A stretch of DNA of 64,000 nucleotides, taken from Goekera deserti (GTDB lineage Bacteria > Actinomycetota > Actinomycetes > Mycobacteriales > Geodermatophilaceae). The notes below the pieces were generated by a model. It did no database searches, had not been told where the DNA came from, and saw nothing but the letters and a program-made list of their open reading frames with translations. Made by a program: the position numbers and the translations under genes. Location: positions 124,001 through 188,000 of the forward strand of contig NZ_JAAGWK010000005.1 in NCBI RefSeq assembly GCF_010685995.1, in the 5' to 3' direction. Shown here piece after piece: positions 45,305-53,201 of the stretch. Positions within the stretch are counted from its first letter, which is position 1. Every line of letters begins with the position of its first letter.

Positions 45305-46318
45305 GTGGCCCGGATCATGTTCCGTGGCGCGCGCGCCCGCATCGGCTCCGGCACCGCCGACCCGGAGGCCCGCGCGCTCGCCGCCGGCAACGCCTCCGCG
45401 GCCGCGGCGGAGGTCGAGCCACCCGCCGCCGTCACGCCCGACCTCACGGCTGCCGCCTTCTTCGACGTGGACAACACGATGATGATGGGCGCGTCGCTGT
45501 TCTGGTTCGCCCGGGGTCTCGCCGCCCGCCAGTACTTCGACGGCCGCGACGTCGCCTCCTTCTTCTGGCAGCAGGCCAAGTTCCGGATCGCCGGCAGCGA
45601 GAACGCCGCCGACATGCACACCGTGCGGGACAACGCGCTGGCCTTCGTCGCCGGCCGCTCGGTCAGCGAGATCGAGGGCGCCGGCGAGGAGATCTACGAC
45701 GAGCTGATGGCCGACCGCATCTGGCCGGGCACCCGCATGCTGGCCCAGGAGCACCTCGCCGCCGGGCAGCGCGTCTGGCTGGTGACGGCGACGCCGGTGC
45801 AGCTGGCCACGGTGATCTCGCACCGGCTCGGCCTCACCGGCGCACTGGGCACGGTGTCCGAGGTGGTCGACGGCAAGTTCACCGGCCGGCTGGTCGGGGA
45901 GATGATGCACGGCGAGGCGAAGGCGCAGGCGGTGCGCGCGCTGGCCGAGCGGGAGGGCCTGGACCTGTCCCGCTGCACCGCCTACAGCGACAGCTCCAAC
46001 GACCTGCCGATGCTCTCGCTGGTCGGCCGGGCGGTCGCGATCAACCCGGACGCCGAGCTCAAGGCGGTCGCCCGGTCCCGCGGCTGGGTCGTCAAGGACT
46101 ACCGGACCGGGCGCAAGGCGGCCCGGATCGGGGTGCCCACGGTCGGCGCGGCCGCGCTCGGGGGTGGCGTGGTCGGCGGGGTGCTGGCCCTGCGGCGGGC
46201 ACAGCGCTGGCCGTTCCAGGCGCCGCCGCCCCCGCCGCTGCCCCCGCCGCCGGTGACCTGGCGCTCCGTGGCGCTGCAGCTGGCCACCCGCCGGCGCGAC
46301 GTGGGCCTGCCCGGCTGA
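45305..46318 (+). CDS. HAD-IB family phosphatase (SerB1-like)
   Basis: HAD hydrolase of 337 residues. Motif I is [11 protein letters not shown] near 52-62, motif II LVTATP, motif III the Lys of GEAKAQAV, and motif [12 protein letters not shown], all intact. HAD-IB enzymes include phosphoserine phosphatase; the mycobacterial relative in the same gene neighbourhood is called SerB1, but that substrate is unproven. The C-terminal ~90 residues contain a short hydrophobic stretch and a proline run ([12 protein letters not shown]), unusual for a soluble enzyme. GTG at 45305 follows GGTGGAGGA. Convergent with the GNAT gene, 6 bases apart. Confidence 0.85.
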   Translation: MARIMFRGARARIGSGTADPEARALAAGNASAAAAEVEPPAAVTPDLTAAAFFDVDNTMMMGASLFWFARGLAARQYFDGRDVASFFWQQAKFRIAGSENAADMHTVRDNALAFVAGRSVSEIEGAGEEIYDELMADRIWPGTRMLAQEHLAAGQRVWLVTATPVQLATVISHRLGLTGALGTVSEVVDGKFTGRLVGEMMHGEAKAQAVRALAEREGLDLSRCTAYSDSSNDLPMLSLVGRAVAINPDAELKAVARSRGWVVKDYRTGRKAARIGVPTVGAAALGGGVVGGVLALRRAQRWPFQAPPPPPLPPPPVTWRSVALQLATRRRDVGLPG

Positions 46319-46324
46319 TCGGCG

Positions 46325-47134
46325 TCACCCGCACCGCGGCAACGCGGCGCGCGGGTGGCTGCGGTAGTGGTACCGGGCCAGAGTGCCGAACCCGGCGCGC
46401 GCGTACAGCCGTCCGGCGGCGGCGTTGCGCTCCTCCACCTGCAGGTAGAGGCCCCGGCAGCCCCGTGCTGCGGCCCAGCCGGCGAGTGCGGCGAGCACCG
46501 CCCGCCCCGCGCCGCGCCGGCGGGCCGCGGGCAGCGTCGCCATGCCGAAGACCCCGGCCCAGCCCCGGTCGGCGACGGCCCGGCCCACTGCCACCGGTCC
46601 GCCGTCCAGGTGCGCGGTGACGTACCAGCTCGGCGCCGTGACACGCGCGAGCGCCCGCCGCTCCGCGGCGACGTCGGCGTCCGGGCCGCGCACCGCCCAC
46701 CAGGCGGCGGTCGGCTGCTCGCTGCCGTGCGCCAGCACCTGCCGCGGCGGGTCCGCGGAGACCCCGGCGACCTGCAGCAGCGTGCTGCCGTGCCGGCGCC
46801 AGCCGCGCCCGGCGAGTTCCCCGTCCAGCCCGCTCGGGCAGCCGGGGCAGACCTGCACCAGGGCCGGGGCGGCCCGGTCGGCGTAGAACGCCTCGACCGC
46901 TGCCACGCCGGACGCCAGCCCGGCGTCCGGCACCCCGCCGTGGGCGAGCGTGGCCCCGGACCACCACGGCCCCTCGCCGGCGTGCCGCAGCCGCCATCCG
47001 TGCCGCACCTGCTCCTCGGCCGCGGGCAGCGCGTCCGCGGCGCGGTCCAGCAGCTCCCCCGGGCCGGCGTCCGGCCACCGACCGGGGCTCGTCGGCCGCG
47101 CACCAGGGCCCCGCGTCAGCGCGAGCCCGTCCAC
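46325..47134 (-). CDS. GNAT family N-acetyltransferase
   Basis: About 269 residues, with a C-terminal GNAT domain. The acetyl-CoA loop is ATLPAARRRGAGRAVLAAL (R/Q-x-x-G-x-A type) and is followed by the typical LQVEERNAAAGRLYARAGF ending. The N-terminal half is less conserved and may be a degenerate second GNAT domain (inference). The GTG start at 47134 would overlap the upstream membrane-protein gene by 19 bases; a later start is possible. Substrate unknown. Confidence 0.75.
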   Translation of the reverse strand: MDGLALTRGPGARPTSPGRWPDAGPGELLDRAADALPAAEEQVRHGWRLRHAGEGPWWSGATLAHGGVPDAGLASGVAAVEAFYADRAAPALVQVCPGCPSGLDGELAGRGWRRHGSTLLQVAGVSADPPRQVLAHGSEQPTAAWWAVRGPDADVAAERRALARVTAPSWYVTAHLDGGPVAVGRAVADRGWAGVFGMATLPAARRRGAGRAVLAALAGWAAARGCRGLYLQVEERNAAAGRLYARAGFGTLARYHYRSHPRAALPRCG

Positions 47135-47901
47135 TGCCGCACCTGCGGCGCCAGGGCGGCGAGTCCGGCCAGGAGGCAGGAGCAGCAGAGCAGGCCGCGC
47201 CACGACCAGTCCCCGCCGGGGGTGGCGACCACGACGACGACCGCGGTGAGCGTCAACGCAACGATCATGAGCCCGACCCCGCCCCGGCGCAGCAACCGGA
47301 CGCTGGCCGTGATCACGAGCGCGGCAGCGATCAGCGGCGGCCCGTAGAAGAGCAGTCCGGACGGCTGCACCAGGGCCCACGGCCGGAGCACCAGACCACC
47401 GGCGAGGTAGGCCGGAGCCGCAGCGGACACCCCGGCCAGCACGAGGGCCGTCACCATCGCCGGTGGCGTGCGCCGGACGCCCACCGGCCCCGCGGCCACG
47501 CCGGTGGCCCACTGGCGCACGCCCGGCAGCAGCCCCAGCACGACGACCGGGACAGCGGGCCAGGACAGCTGCGGCAACAGGTACAGCCCACCAGCGCCGA
47601 CGCCGTCCGCGACGACGCCGGCGAAGGTCAGCAGGGCACCGGGGGCGTTGGTCAGCACCACGGGCAGCCATCCGCGCCGACGCAGGAGGCGGACGGCCGC
47701 CCACAGCTGCACCGGAGCCCACCCCAGCAGGACGTACTGCCACACCGGGACGGCACCCCACGAGCCACCGGCCCAGGCGCTGATCGCGACGCCGAACAGT
47801 GCCTGGAACTCCGTCAGCACGGCTGACAGGACCCCGAGCACGCCTGCGACGACGGCCGGCACGGGCGGGCCGGTCCGTGTGTCGGTCACCGCGTCGGTCA
47901 T
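47116..47901 (-). CDS. Multi-pass membrane protein, unknown function
   Basis: 261 residues with about eight hydrophobic helices spread over the whole length and little soluble sequence. I recognise no family. The ATG at 47901 lies 5 bases after the PlsC-like gene ends, so it belongs to the epimerase-plsC-membrane protein-GNAT transcript. The base composition is slightly less GC-biased than in its neighbours, and its absence from the mycobacterial version of this cluster (from memory) suggests an accessory insertion. Confidence 0.65.
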   Translation of the reverse strand: MTDAVTDTRTGPPVPAVVAGVLGVLSAVLTEFQALFGVAISAWAGGSWGAVPVWQYVLLGWAPVQLWAAVRLLRRRGWLPVVLTNAPGALLTFAGVVADGVGAGGLYLLPQLSWPAVPVVVLGLLPGVRQWATGVAAGPVGVRRTPPAMVTALVLAGVSAAAPAYLAGGLVLRPWALVQPSGLLFYGPPLIAAALVITASVRLLRRGGVGLMIVALTLTAVVVVVATPGGDWSWRGLLCCSCLLAGLAALAPQVRQWTGSR

Positions 47902-47906
47902 CCCGG

Positions 47907-48812
47907 TCAGCTGAAGACGGACCGCCGCTGCAGGAGCAGCTCGTACAGCGAGTGCTGGATGGTCTCGCGCACCTGGTCGGTGAGGTTGAAGACCAGCATC
48001 GGGTCCTCGGCGGCACCGGGGCCGTAGGAGGCGGTCTCGATCGGCTCGCCGAAGGCGATGAACCACTTGGAGGGCAGCGGCACCGCACCGACCGGGCCCA
48101 GCAGCGGGAACGTCGGCGTGATCGGGAAGTAGGGCAGCCCGAGCAGCCGCGCGAGGGTCTTGGCGTTGCCTATCATGGGGTAGATCTCCTCCGCGCCGAC
48201 GATCGCGCACGGGATGATCGGCGCCCCGGTGCGCAGCGCGGCACTGACGAAACCGCCCCGGCCGAAGCGCTGCAGGGTGTAGCGCTCGCTGAACGGCTTG
48301 CCCACGCCCTTGAACCCCTCGGGGAACACCCCGACGAGCTCGCCCTCGGTCAGCAGCCGCTCGGCGTCCTCGTTGCAGGCGAGCGTGGCACCCATCTTGC
48401 GGGCCAGCGCACCGAGCACCGGGACGTCGAACACCAGGTCGGCGCCCAGCAGCCGGAACCGCCGGGCTGCCGGGTGCTCGTCGCGCAGCGCCACCGTGGT
48501 CATCAGCGCGTCGACCGGGATCGTGCCGGAGTGGTTGGCCACCACCAGGGCCCCGCCGGCGTCCGGCACGTGCTGCAGGCCCACGGTCTCCACCCGGAAC
48601 CAGGAGCGGAACAGCGGCCGCAGCGACGGCATGACGACGTGGTCGGTCAGGTCGGGGTCGAAGCCGAACTCGTCGGTGTCGTAGTCGCCGGTCAGGCGAC
48701 GGCGGAGGAACTCGATCCCGCCGGCGACGTGGTCGTCCCAGGAGCGCACCGGCGCCGGGGCGCCGATGCCGTCGTCCTCGGGACGCAGGGGGATGACCTG
48801 GGCCTCAGGCAT
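47907..48812 (-). CDS. 1-Acylglycerol-3-phosphate acyltransferase family protein (PlsC-like)
   Basis: Acyltransferase of 301 residues. The catalytic NHSGTIPVD near 93-101 fits the NHx4D motif with Asn for the first Gly-type position, and VFPEGFKGVGK near 162 is the phosphate-binding motif III. It probably acylates a lysophospholipid or related lipid at the membrane; there is no transmembrane helix at the N terminus, unlike classical PlsC. It overlaps the epimerase gene by 8 bases, a pairing also found in mycobacteria next to bS22, so the two proteins may act in one pathway. Confidence 0.85.
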   Translation of the reverse strand: MPEAQVIPLRPEDDGIGAPAPVRSWDDHVAGGIEFLRRRLTGDYDTDEFGFDPDLTDHVVMPSLRPLFRSWFRVETVGLQHVPDAGGALVVANHSGTIPVDALMTTVALRDEHPAARRFRLLGADLVFDVPVLGALARKMGATLACNEDAERLLTEGELVGVFPEGFKGVGKPFSERYTLQRFGRGGFVSAALRTGAPIIPCAIVGAEEIYPMIGNAKTLARLLGLPYFPITPTFPLLGPVGAVPLPSKWFIAFGEPIETASYGPGAAEDPMLVFNLTDQVRETIQHSLYELLLQRRSVFS

Positions 48813-49911
48813 CGCGCACCGCCCGCAGTGGGATGGACGGCGGCGCCGGACGGCGCCGCTCGGCGACGGACTCGCTCACGCGGGCCAGCCCGTCCAGCAG
48901 GCTCAGCGCACGGCCCGCGACCCCGTCGACCAGGGCCGGCGGCACCACCGGCTGCACCGTGCGGGCGAAGTCGGCCAGCGCGGCGACTGTCGTGTAGCGG
49001 GGGGTGTAGCCGAACTCCTCGCGCAGCACCGTGGTGTCCACGACCCGGCCGAAGTTCAGGAAGCGCATCTGCTCCGGCGAGTAGTCGACGAGGCTGCCGC
49101 CGCGGGTCAGCCGGCCGATGGAGCCCATCGCGGGGGTGGGCAGCGGGACCGGCACCCGGCCGACGCGCCGGATCGCCTGGGACAGCAGCAGCGTGCCGTC
49201 CCCGCCGACGTTCACCGTGCCGGTGAAGTCCTGCGTGGTGGCGCGGGTGAGCACCGCGAGGGCGTCGTCCTCGTGCAGCAGCTGCACCCGGGCGTCGTAG
49301 CCGAGGGCCGTGGGCACCAGCGGCATGCGGAAGAACGTGGTGAGCAGCGAGTCGATGCGCGGGCCGATGAAGTTGGTGAACCGCAGCACCGCGACGTCGA
49401 CGTCGGGGCGGCGGCGGGCGAAGGAGCGCACGTACCCCTCGATGTCCAGGCTGTCCTTGGCGAAGCCCCCTCCGGGGACGCGCCGGGCCTGCATCGACTC
49501 GGTGAACACGGCCGGGTCGCGGGAGCTCGCCCCGTACACGGCGCTGGTCGACTTCAGCACGAGCCGGCGCACCGAGGGCGCGGCCTGGCAGGCGGCGAGC
49601 AGCTGCATCGTGCCGATGACGTTGAGTTCCTTCATCGACGTGCGTCCGCCGGAGCCACCGGGGGTGGCGCTGATGTTCATGTGCACCACGGTGTCGACGG
49701 AGGCACCCGTGATGACCTTGCCGATCAGCGGGTTGCGGATGTCGGCCCGGACGAACTCGGTGCGGCCCAGGCGACGCAGCACCTCGGGCGAGGGGGGGAC
49801 GGTGTCCACCCCGATGACGCGCTCGATCGAGCTGTCCGCGGCGAGCTCGCCGGCCAGCGCGCCGCCCAGCCACCGGCTGACACCGGTGACCAGGACGACC
49901 GCAGGCGGCAT
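48805..49911 (-). CDS. NAD-dependent epimerase/dehydratase family protein lacking the catalytic Tyr
   Basis: Extended SDR of 368 residues. The dinucleotide loop is VTGVSRWLGGALA near 8-20 (TGxxxxxG type). The expected Ser region LKSTSAVYG is present, but where YxxxK should follow, the sequence is PGGGFAKDSLDIEGY: the Lys is there with Gly, not Tyr, four residues before. Mycobacterial GalE2 in the same place has a very similar stretch as I recall, so this seems a family trait and not a broken gene. Ordinary sugar epimerase chemistry is doubtful. Overlaps the PlsC-like gene by 8 bases. Confidence 0.85.
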   Translation of the reverse strand: MPPAVVLVTGVSRWLGGALAGELAADSSIERVIGVDTVPPSPEVLRRLGRTEFVRADIRNPLIGKVITGASVDTVVHMNISATPGGSGGRTSMKELNVIGTMQLLAACQAAPSVRRLVLKSTSAVYGASSRDPAVFTESMQARRVPGGGFAKDSLDIEGYVRSFARRRPDVDVAVLRFTNFIGPRIDSLLTTFFRMPLVPTALGYDARVQLLHEDDALAVLTRATTQDFTGTVNVGGDGTLLLSQAIRRVGRVPVPLPTPAMGSIGRLTRGGSLVDYSPEQMRFLNFGRVVDTTVLREEFGYTPRYTTVAALADFARTVQPVVPPALVDGVAGRALSLLDGLARVSESVAERRRPAPPSIPLRAVRDA

Positions 49912-49915
49912 GGGA

Positions 49916-50014
49916 CTACTTCTTGTTGCGGCGCTGGACGCGCGTCTTCTTCAGCAGCTTGCGGTGCTTCTTCTTCGCCATGCGCTTGCGGCGCTTCTTG
50001 ATGACTGAACCCAT
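49916..50014 (-). CDS. Small ribosomal protein bS22 (AURKAIP1/COX24-domain peptide)
   Basis: A 32-residue, extremely basic peptide beginning MGSVIKKRRKRMAKKKHRK and ending RVQRRNKK, the actinobacterial protein found bound to the mycobacterial small subunit and named bS22. Nearly two thirds of residues are Lys or Arg. GGGAG lies 7 bases before the ATG at 50014. It is followed after 4 bases by the epimerase gene, the same arrangement as in mycobacteria. Confidence 0.92.
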   Translation of the reverse strand: MGSVIKKRRKRMAKKKHRKLLKKTRVQRRNKK

Positions 50015-50342
50015 GGTGGTGCTCCCGACGTCGTGGTCGCGCGGTGCCCAGGCGGTGACCCGGAGGTCAGGCCGGACCACCCCGGCGAGGTGATCAAGTC
50101 GACGGTGTCCCGCCCTCGCGGGCGGTGACCGAACGAACGGCCAGCGTACCCGGCGCCGTCCCGGTGCGGTCCGGCAGGCGCTGGACCCACTCCCGACAGC
50201 ACGCGCGACGGACCCAGCCGGCCCGTGTGCTCGAGCCGCTCCTCCCCGGGACCAGCCTCCGCACCAGCGGCCGCCCACTCCCGGCCCCGGCGCAGGGCCC
50301 CGCCCCGGGCGTGCGAGGGGTGAGGGGCAACAGGGTCCTTCC
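50015..50342. other. Spacer between the BdtA-like gene and bS22, no gene
   Basis: 328 bases without a supported gene. On the minus strand, TACGCT near 50150 could be the -10 of the bS22 promoter, giving a leader of about 120 bases. CCGCCCTCGCGGGCGG at 50110-50125 would form a hairpin in that leader. The left-hand 60 bases before the BdtA-like stop are repeat copy C. Confidence 0.5.
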
Positions 50343-50346
50343 TCAG
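50283..50346. repeat. Stop-codon-abutting palindromic repeat, copy C
   Basis: Aligns over 64 bases with copy B (56745-56808) at roughly 50 of 64 positions. It includes the stop codon of the BdtA-like gene: on that strand TGA is followed by GGAAGGACCC, the same ten bases that follow the isochorismate synthase stop at 21600. The long stem is less well preserved here than in copies A and B. Confidence 0.65.
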
Positions 50347-50690
50347 GCGATGTCGGTGTACGCGTCGCGCAGGTAGTCCTGGACGGCGCGCTCCGGCACC
50401 CGGAAGGACCGGCCGACACGGACGGCGGAGAGCTCGCCACCGTGCACGAGGCGGTACACGGTCATCTTCGAGACGCGCATCATCGCGGCGACCTCGGCCA
50501 CGGTGAGGAACGTGACGGCGGCGCGCTGCGGCGGGGCGACGTTCGGGCGGCCCACCGGCATCGCGGCGGGGTGCTGCGCGGGGACGGGGCGGGCGACGGC
50601 AGCGGCGTTCATCGGACGGCCGCCCATGGGGCGGGGTCCGGCGTTCAGCGGGCGGTGCGCGGGCATCGGCTGGCGCTGGGGCATGGTCAT
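50343..50690 (-). CDS. Excisionase-family helix-turn-helix protein (BdtA-like)
   Basis: About 115 residues. The N-terminal ~58 are Pro/Met/Arg-rich (MPAHRPLNAGPRPMGG) and disordered; the C-terminal ~55 form a MerR/excisionase winged helix: FLTVAEVAAMMRVSKMTVYRL followed by VGRSFRVPERAVQDYL. It matches the conserved DNA-binding protein found next to bS22 and proC in actinobacteria; from memory the Streptomyces counterpart is bdtA (SCO3328), a BldD target. The start at 50690 is preferred because GGAG lies 9 bases upstream; ATG at 50699 abuts it. The long upstream region contains two palindromes. Confidence 0.88.
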   Translation of the reverse strand: MTMPQRQPMPAHRPLNAGPRPMGGRPMNAAAVARPVPAQHPAAMPVGRPNVAPPQRAAVTFLTVAEVAAMMRVSKMTVYRLVHGGELSAVRVGRSFRVPERAVQDYLRDAYTDIA

Positions 50691-51157
50691 GTCGGTCATC
50701 TCCGTTAGCACGGATCGGGCCGCCGGCTTCCCCACCGGCGGACGGGACACGTACGTGCTGGAGATGAACCTAGGGGTCGCGTGTGACTCATGCGATGGGT
50801 GAAACGAACAGGTAGTGAGGGGATGCCTGGTCAACACCTGACCGCGCAGAGGCACCCACCACTCAATACGGCGAGTCGAAGCCGAATCCGTGCCCCTTCG
50901 TGACTCTCCGTCGACAAATCGGCGGGTCGACCGAGGACCAAAGACCCTGGCTGCCCCGTTACCCGACTGGCTCTGCTGCCACACGGGTCGTGCGCTGGCA
51001 CTTTCTCGATCGAACCGTGCGTCCCACTAGCATCAGCGAACACATCTGTACCCGCCGGGTACGACACGCGTGTAGTTCTGCCAGTGTCCCGTGGGCGGGG
51101 TGGGCGCTCCTGGGCCCACCCCCGGAGCCCCGACGAGCCGGACACCGCCCCGGACGG
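50691..51157. promoter_or_regulatory. Long upstream region of the BdtA-like gene with two palindromes
   Basis: 467 bases without a gene, visibly lower in GC than the rest. GTACCCGCCGGGTAC at 51048-51062 is a perfect 15-base palindrome, and ACACGCGTGT at 51064-51073 follows after one base. Such a long AT-richer leader suggests a heavily regulated promoter for the minus-strand gene. I found no convincing BldD box. No small gene in it could be supported. Confidence 0.6.
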
Positions 51158-52003
51158 TCAGGTCGCCGAACGGCCCAACTGGACCGAGCGGTCATGGGCG
51201 GCCTCGATGGCAGCGATCAGCGCCGCCCGTACCCCGTGCCGCTCCAGCTCGCGCACCGCCGCGATGGTGGTCCCGCCGGGGCTGGTCACCGCCTCGCGCA
51301 GCCGCACCGGGTGCTCGCCGGAGTCGCGCAGCATCACCGCGGCGCCCAGCGCGGTCTGGACGATCAGGTCGGCGGCGAGGTCCCGGGGCAGGCCCAGCAG
51401 GATGCCGGCGTCGATCATCGCCTCGACCAGGTAGAAGAAGTAGGCCGGACCGCTGCCGGACAGGGCGGTGACGGCGTCCTGCTGCGACTCGGGCACCCGG
51501 CGCACCTGCCCCACCGGGGAGAGCAGCGCCTCGGCCTCGTCCAGGTGGGCCTCGGCGGCGTACCGGCCGGCCGACAGCACGCTCATGCCCTCGTCGACCA
51601 GGGCCGGCGTGTTCGGCATGACCCGGACGACGGGCGTCCCGGTCGGCAGCGCGGCCTCCAGCCGGCTGGTGGGCACCCCGGCGGCCACCGACACCACGAG
51701 GTGCTGCGGACCCACGTGCGGGGCCAGCTGGACCAGCAGACCGTCGATGTCCTGCGGTTTCACCGCGAGCAGCAGCACCCGCGCCCCGGCGGCCGCACCG
51801 GCGAGGTCGGCGGTGCCGATGCCGTAGCGCCCGGCCAGCTCGGCCGCGCGGGTGACGCTGCGCTCGACGACGACGATGCCCGCGCCGCCGCCCTGCCGCA
51901 CCAGACCGGACAGCAGGGCCTCGCCGATCTTGCCGCCGCCCACGACCGCCAGCCCGCCCACGACCACCCCGGGGCCGCCGGCGCCCTGCGCCGGGGCGCT
52001 CAC
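51158..52003 (-). CDS. proC: Pyrroline-5-carboxylate reductase
   Basis: NADPH-dependent enzyme of 281 residues, last step of proline synthesis. The Rossmann motif is AVVGGGKIGEALLSGL near 23-38; VVRVMPNTPALV, ALSGSGPAYFFYLVEAM and the C-terminal VTSPGGTTIAAVREL are diagnostic. The first ~20 residues are extra and Gly-rich. The GTG at 52003 has GAGG 6 bases upstream and overlaps a small upstream frame's stop as GTGA. proC beside the BdtA-like gene and bS22 is a standard actinobacterial arrangement. Confidence 0.96.
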   Translation of the reverse strand: MSAPAQGAGGPGVVVGGLAVVGGGKIGEALLSGLVRQGGGAGIVVVERSVTRAAELAGRYGIGTADLAGAAAGARVLLLAVKPQDIDGLLVQLAPHVGPQHLVVSVAAGVPTSRLEAALPTGTPVVRVMPNTPALVDEGMSVLSAGRYAAEAHLDEAEALLSPVGQVRRVPESQQDAVTALSGSGPAYFFYLVEAMIDAGILLGLPRDLAADLIVQTALGAAVMLRDSGEHPVRLREAVTSPGGTTIAAVRELERHGVRAALIAAIEAAHDRSVQLGRSAT

Positions 52004-52287
52004 GCGGCACCTCGGGGGCACAGGTGGACCCGTTCCGCGGGCAGGACGGCGTCGGGCATGAGCAGCTCCCAGGTGTGCGGTGGGCGGGCAGTGGCGTGCC
52101 CGGCGGCGAGGTCGACGGCCAGCGCCATCCCATCCGCGCCGGGCACGCCCAGACCGTAGTGCGAGCCGGCGGGGCGCCCGCCGCGCGGATCAGGTCGAGG
52201 AGCGGATCGGGGCGGGGAGAGCAGCCCCGCCGCGCCGTTGGAGGCGCACCGGGCGACCGGCTCTCCGGTCGACCCGCTGGCGATCAC
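52000..52287 (-). CDS. Hypothetical small protein upstream of proC
   Basis: A frame of up to 95 residues from GTG at 52287 (or 42 residues from ATG at 52128) whose TGA overlaps the proC GTG. That coupling is the main reason to list it. The sequence ends HLCPRGAA and shows no domain. There is no convincing ribosome-binding site for the long form; GGATGGG precedes the short form. The frame continues upstream through the 33-bp repeats without a start. It may be a remnant of a longer gene. Confidence 0.35.
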   Translation of the reverse strand: MIASGSTGEPVARCASNGAAGLLSPPRSAPRPDPRGGRPAGSHYGLGVPGADGMALAVDLAAGHATARPPHTWELLMPDAVLPAERVHLCPRGAA

Positions 52288-52329
52288 GTAGGCCGGGCCG
52301 CCCCCGCCCGCACGAACACCCTGCCCCCC

Positions 52330-52427
52330 GCGGCCACTTCCGCGGAAAGGGCCGGACCACCCGCGGCCACTTCCGCGGAAAGGGCCGGACCACCAGCGGC
52401 CACTTCCGCGGAAAGGGCCGGACCGCC
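52330..52427. repeat. Three tandem 33-bp repeats with a TTCCGCGGAA core
   Basis: Units start at 52330, 52363 and 52396. Each begins GCGGCCACTTCCGCGGAA and continues AGGGCCGGACC(A/G)CC; the three differ at only one or two positions. TTCCGCGGAA in each unit is a perfect 10-bp palindrome, and the 33-bp spacing is close to three helical turns. The array lies between the hypothetical proC-linked frame and the next membrane-protein gene, beginning 7 bases beyond the latter's stop. Confidence 0.85.
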
Positions 52428-52433
52428 GGCGGA

Positions 52434-53201
52434 TCAGGTCGGGGAGAGCAGGCCTGCCGCCGGGACGATGACCAGCAGCGTGCCGGCGAAGAGCAGGACC
52501 AGGAGCAGCGGGAGGCCGACCGGGCCGCGACCGCGTCGCTGCCGCCACCAGCCGACCCCGCCGACCAGCCCGGTCACCGCCAGCGGTGCCGCGACGACGG
52601 CCGCGTAGGGGGCCAGGTCCCACAGCAGGCTGAACACGTAGTGGACGGCGATGCCGACCGCGGCGGCCGCGACGATCTCCAGGCCGAACCGCAGCCAGGC
52701 CAGCACCCCGGCCAGGCCGGTGAGCGGTTCCTCGTCCTCCTCCTCGGGCGCCAGGCTCTCGCCCGCGGCGGCCGCGGCGGCCAGGGCGGCCCGCCGCTTG
52801 CGCTCGGCAGCCCGCTGCTCCTCCGTCCACACGGTGCGCGGGCCGGTGGTCGGGGCGCGCCGGTCACCGGACGGCGGACCGGGCACCTCCGGCTTGCGGG
52901 AGACACGGAGGCCGTCGATCGCCTCGGTGGTCGGCTCGGCGCGGGCGAAGGCCGTCGTCCCGGTGGCGGGCAGCACCGGCGGGACGACGTCGGTGGCACG
53001 GCGTCCGTAGACCACCTTGCCGGGGCCGGTCAGCGGCTCACCCTCGGGGAAGAAGCGGCGCTGGGCGGCGGGGTCGACGCCGTCCCGGGGCTCGGGGTCG
53101 GTCGAGCGCCGACGGCGGCCGGGCCGCGTCGGGGCGTCGACGCCGGCCTCCCGGAGGATGTCGGCCAGCGACCTCCCCGGGTCGGTCTGCTCCCCTGCCA
53201 T
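52434..53201 (-). CDS. Conserved membrane protein next to exopolyphosphatase
   Basis: 255 residues. The N-terminal motif [23 protein letters not shown] is characteristic of the actinobacterial family at this location (as I recall Rv0497). A long charged linker follows, with [18 protein letters not shown] and an acidic EEEDEEP stretch, then three hydrophobic helices (about 160-180, 190-208 and 225-245). The ATG at 53201 shares a base with the ppx stop (TGATG), so the pair is translationally coupled. Function unknown. Confidence 0.8.
   Translation of the reverse strand: MAGEQTDPGRSLADILREAGVDAPTRPGRRRRSTDPEPRDGVDPAAQRRFFPEGEPLTGPGKVVYGRRATDVVPPVLPATGTTAFARAEPTTEAIDGLRVSRKPEVPGPPSGDRRAPTTGPRTVWTEEQRAAERKRRAALAAAAAAGESLAPEEEDEEPLTGLAGVLAWLRFGLEIVAAAAVGIAVHYVFSLLWDLAPYAAVVAAPLAVTGLVGGVGWWRQRRGRGPVGLPLLLVLLFAGTLLVIVPAAGLLSPT

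Noticed and set aside
50760-50830. BldD-type operator near the BdtA-like gene (GTGACTC ... GGGTGAAAC)
   Set aside because: The half-sites are separated by too many bases and deviate from the known BldD box, so I do not claim it.
52330-52427. Possible small CRISPR array
   Set aside because: Only three units with no variable spacers and no cas genes nearby; it is a simple tandem repeat.
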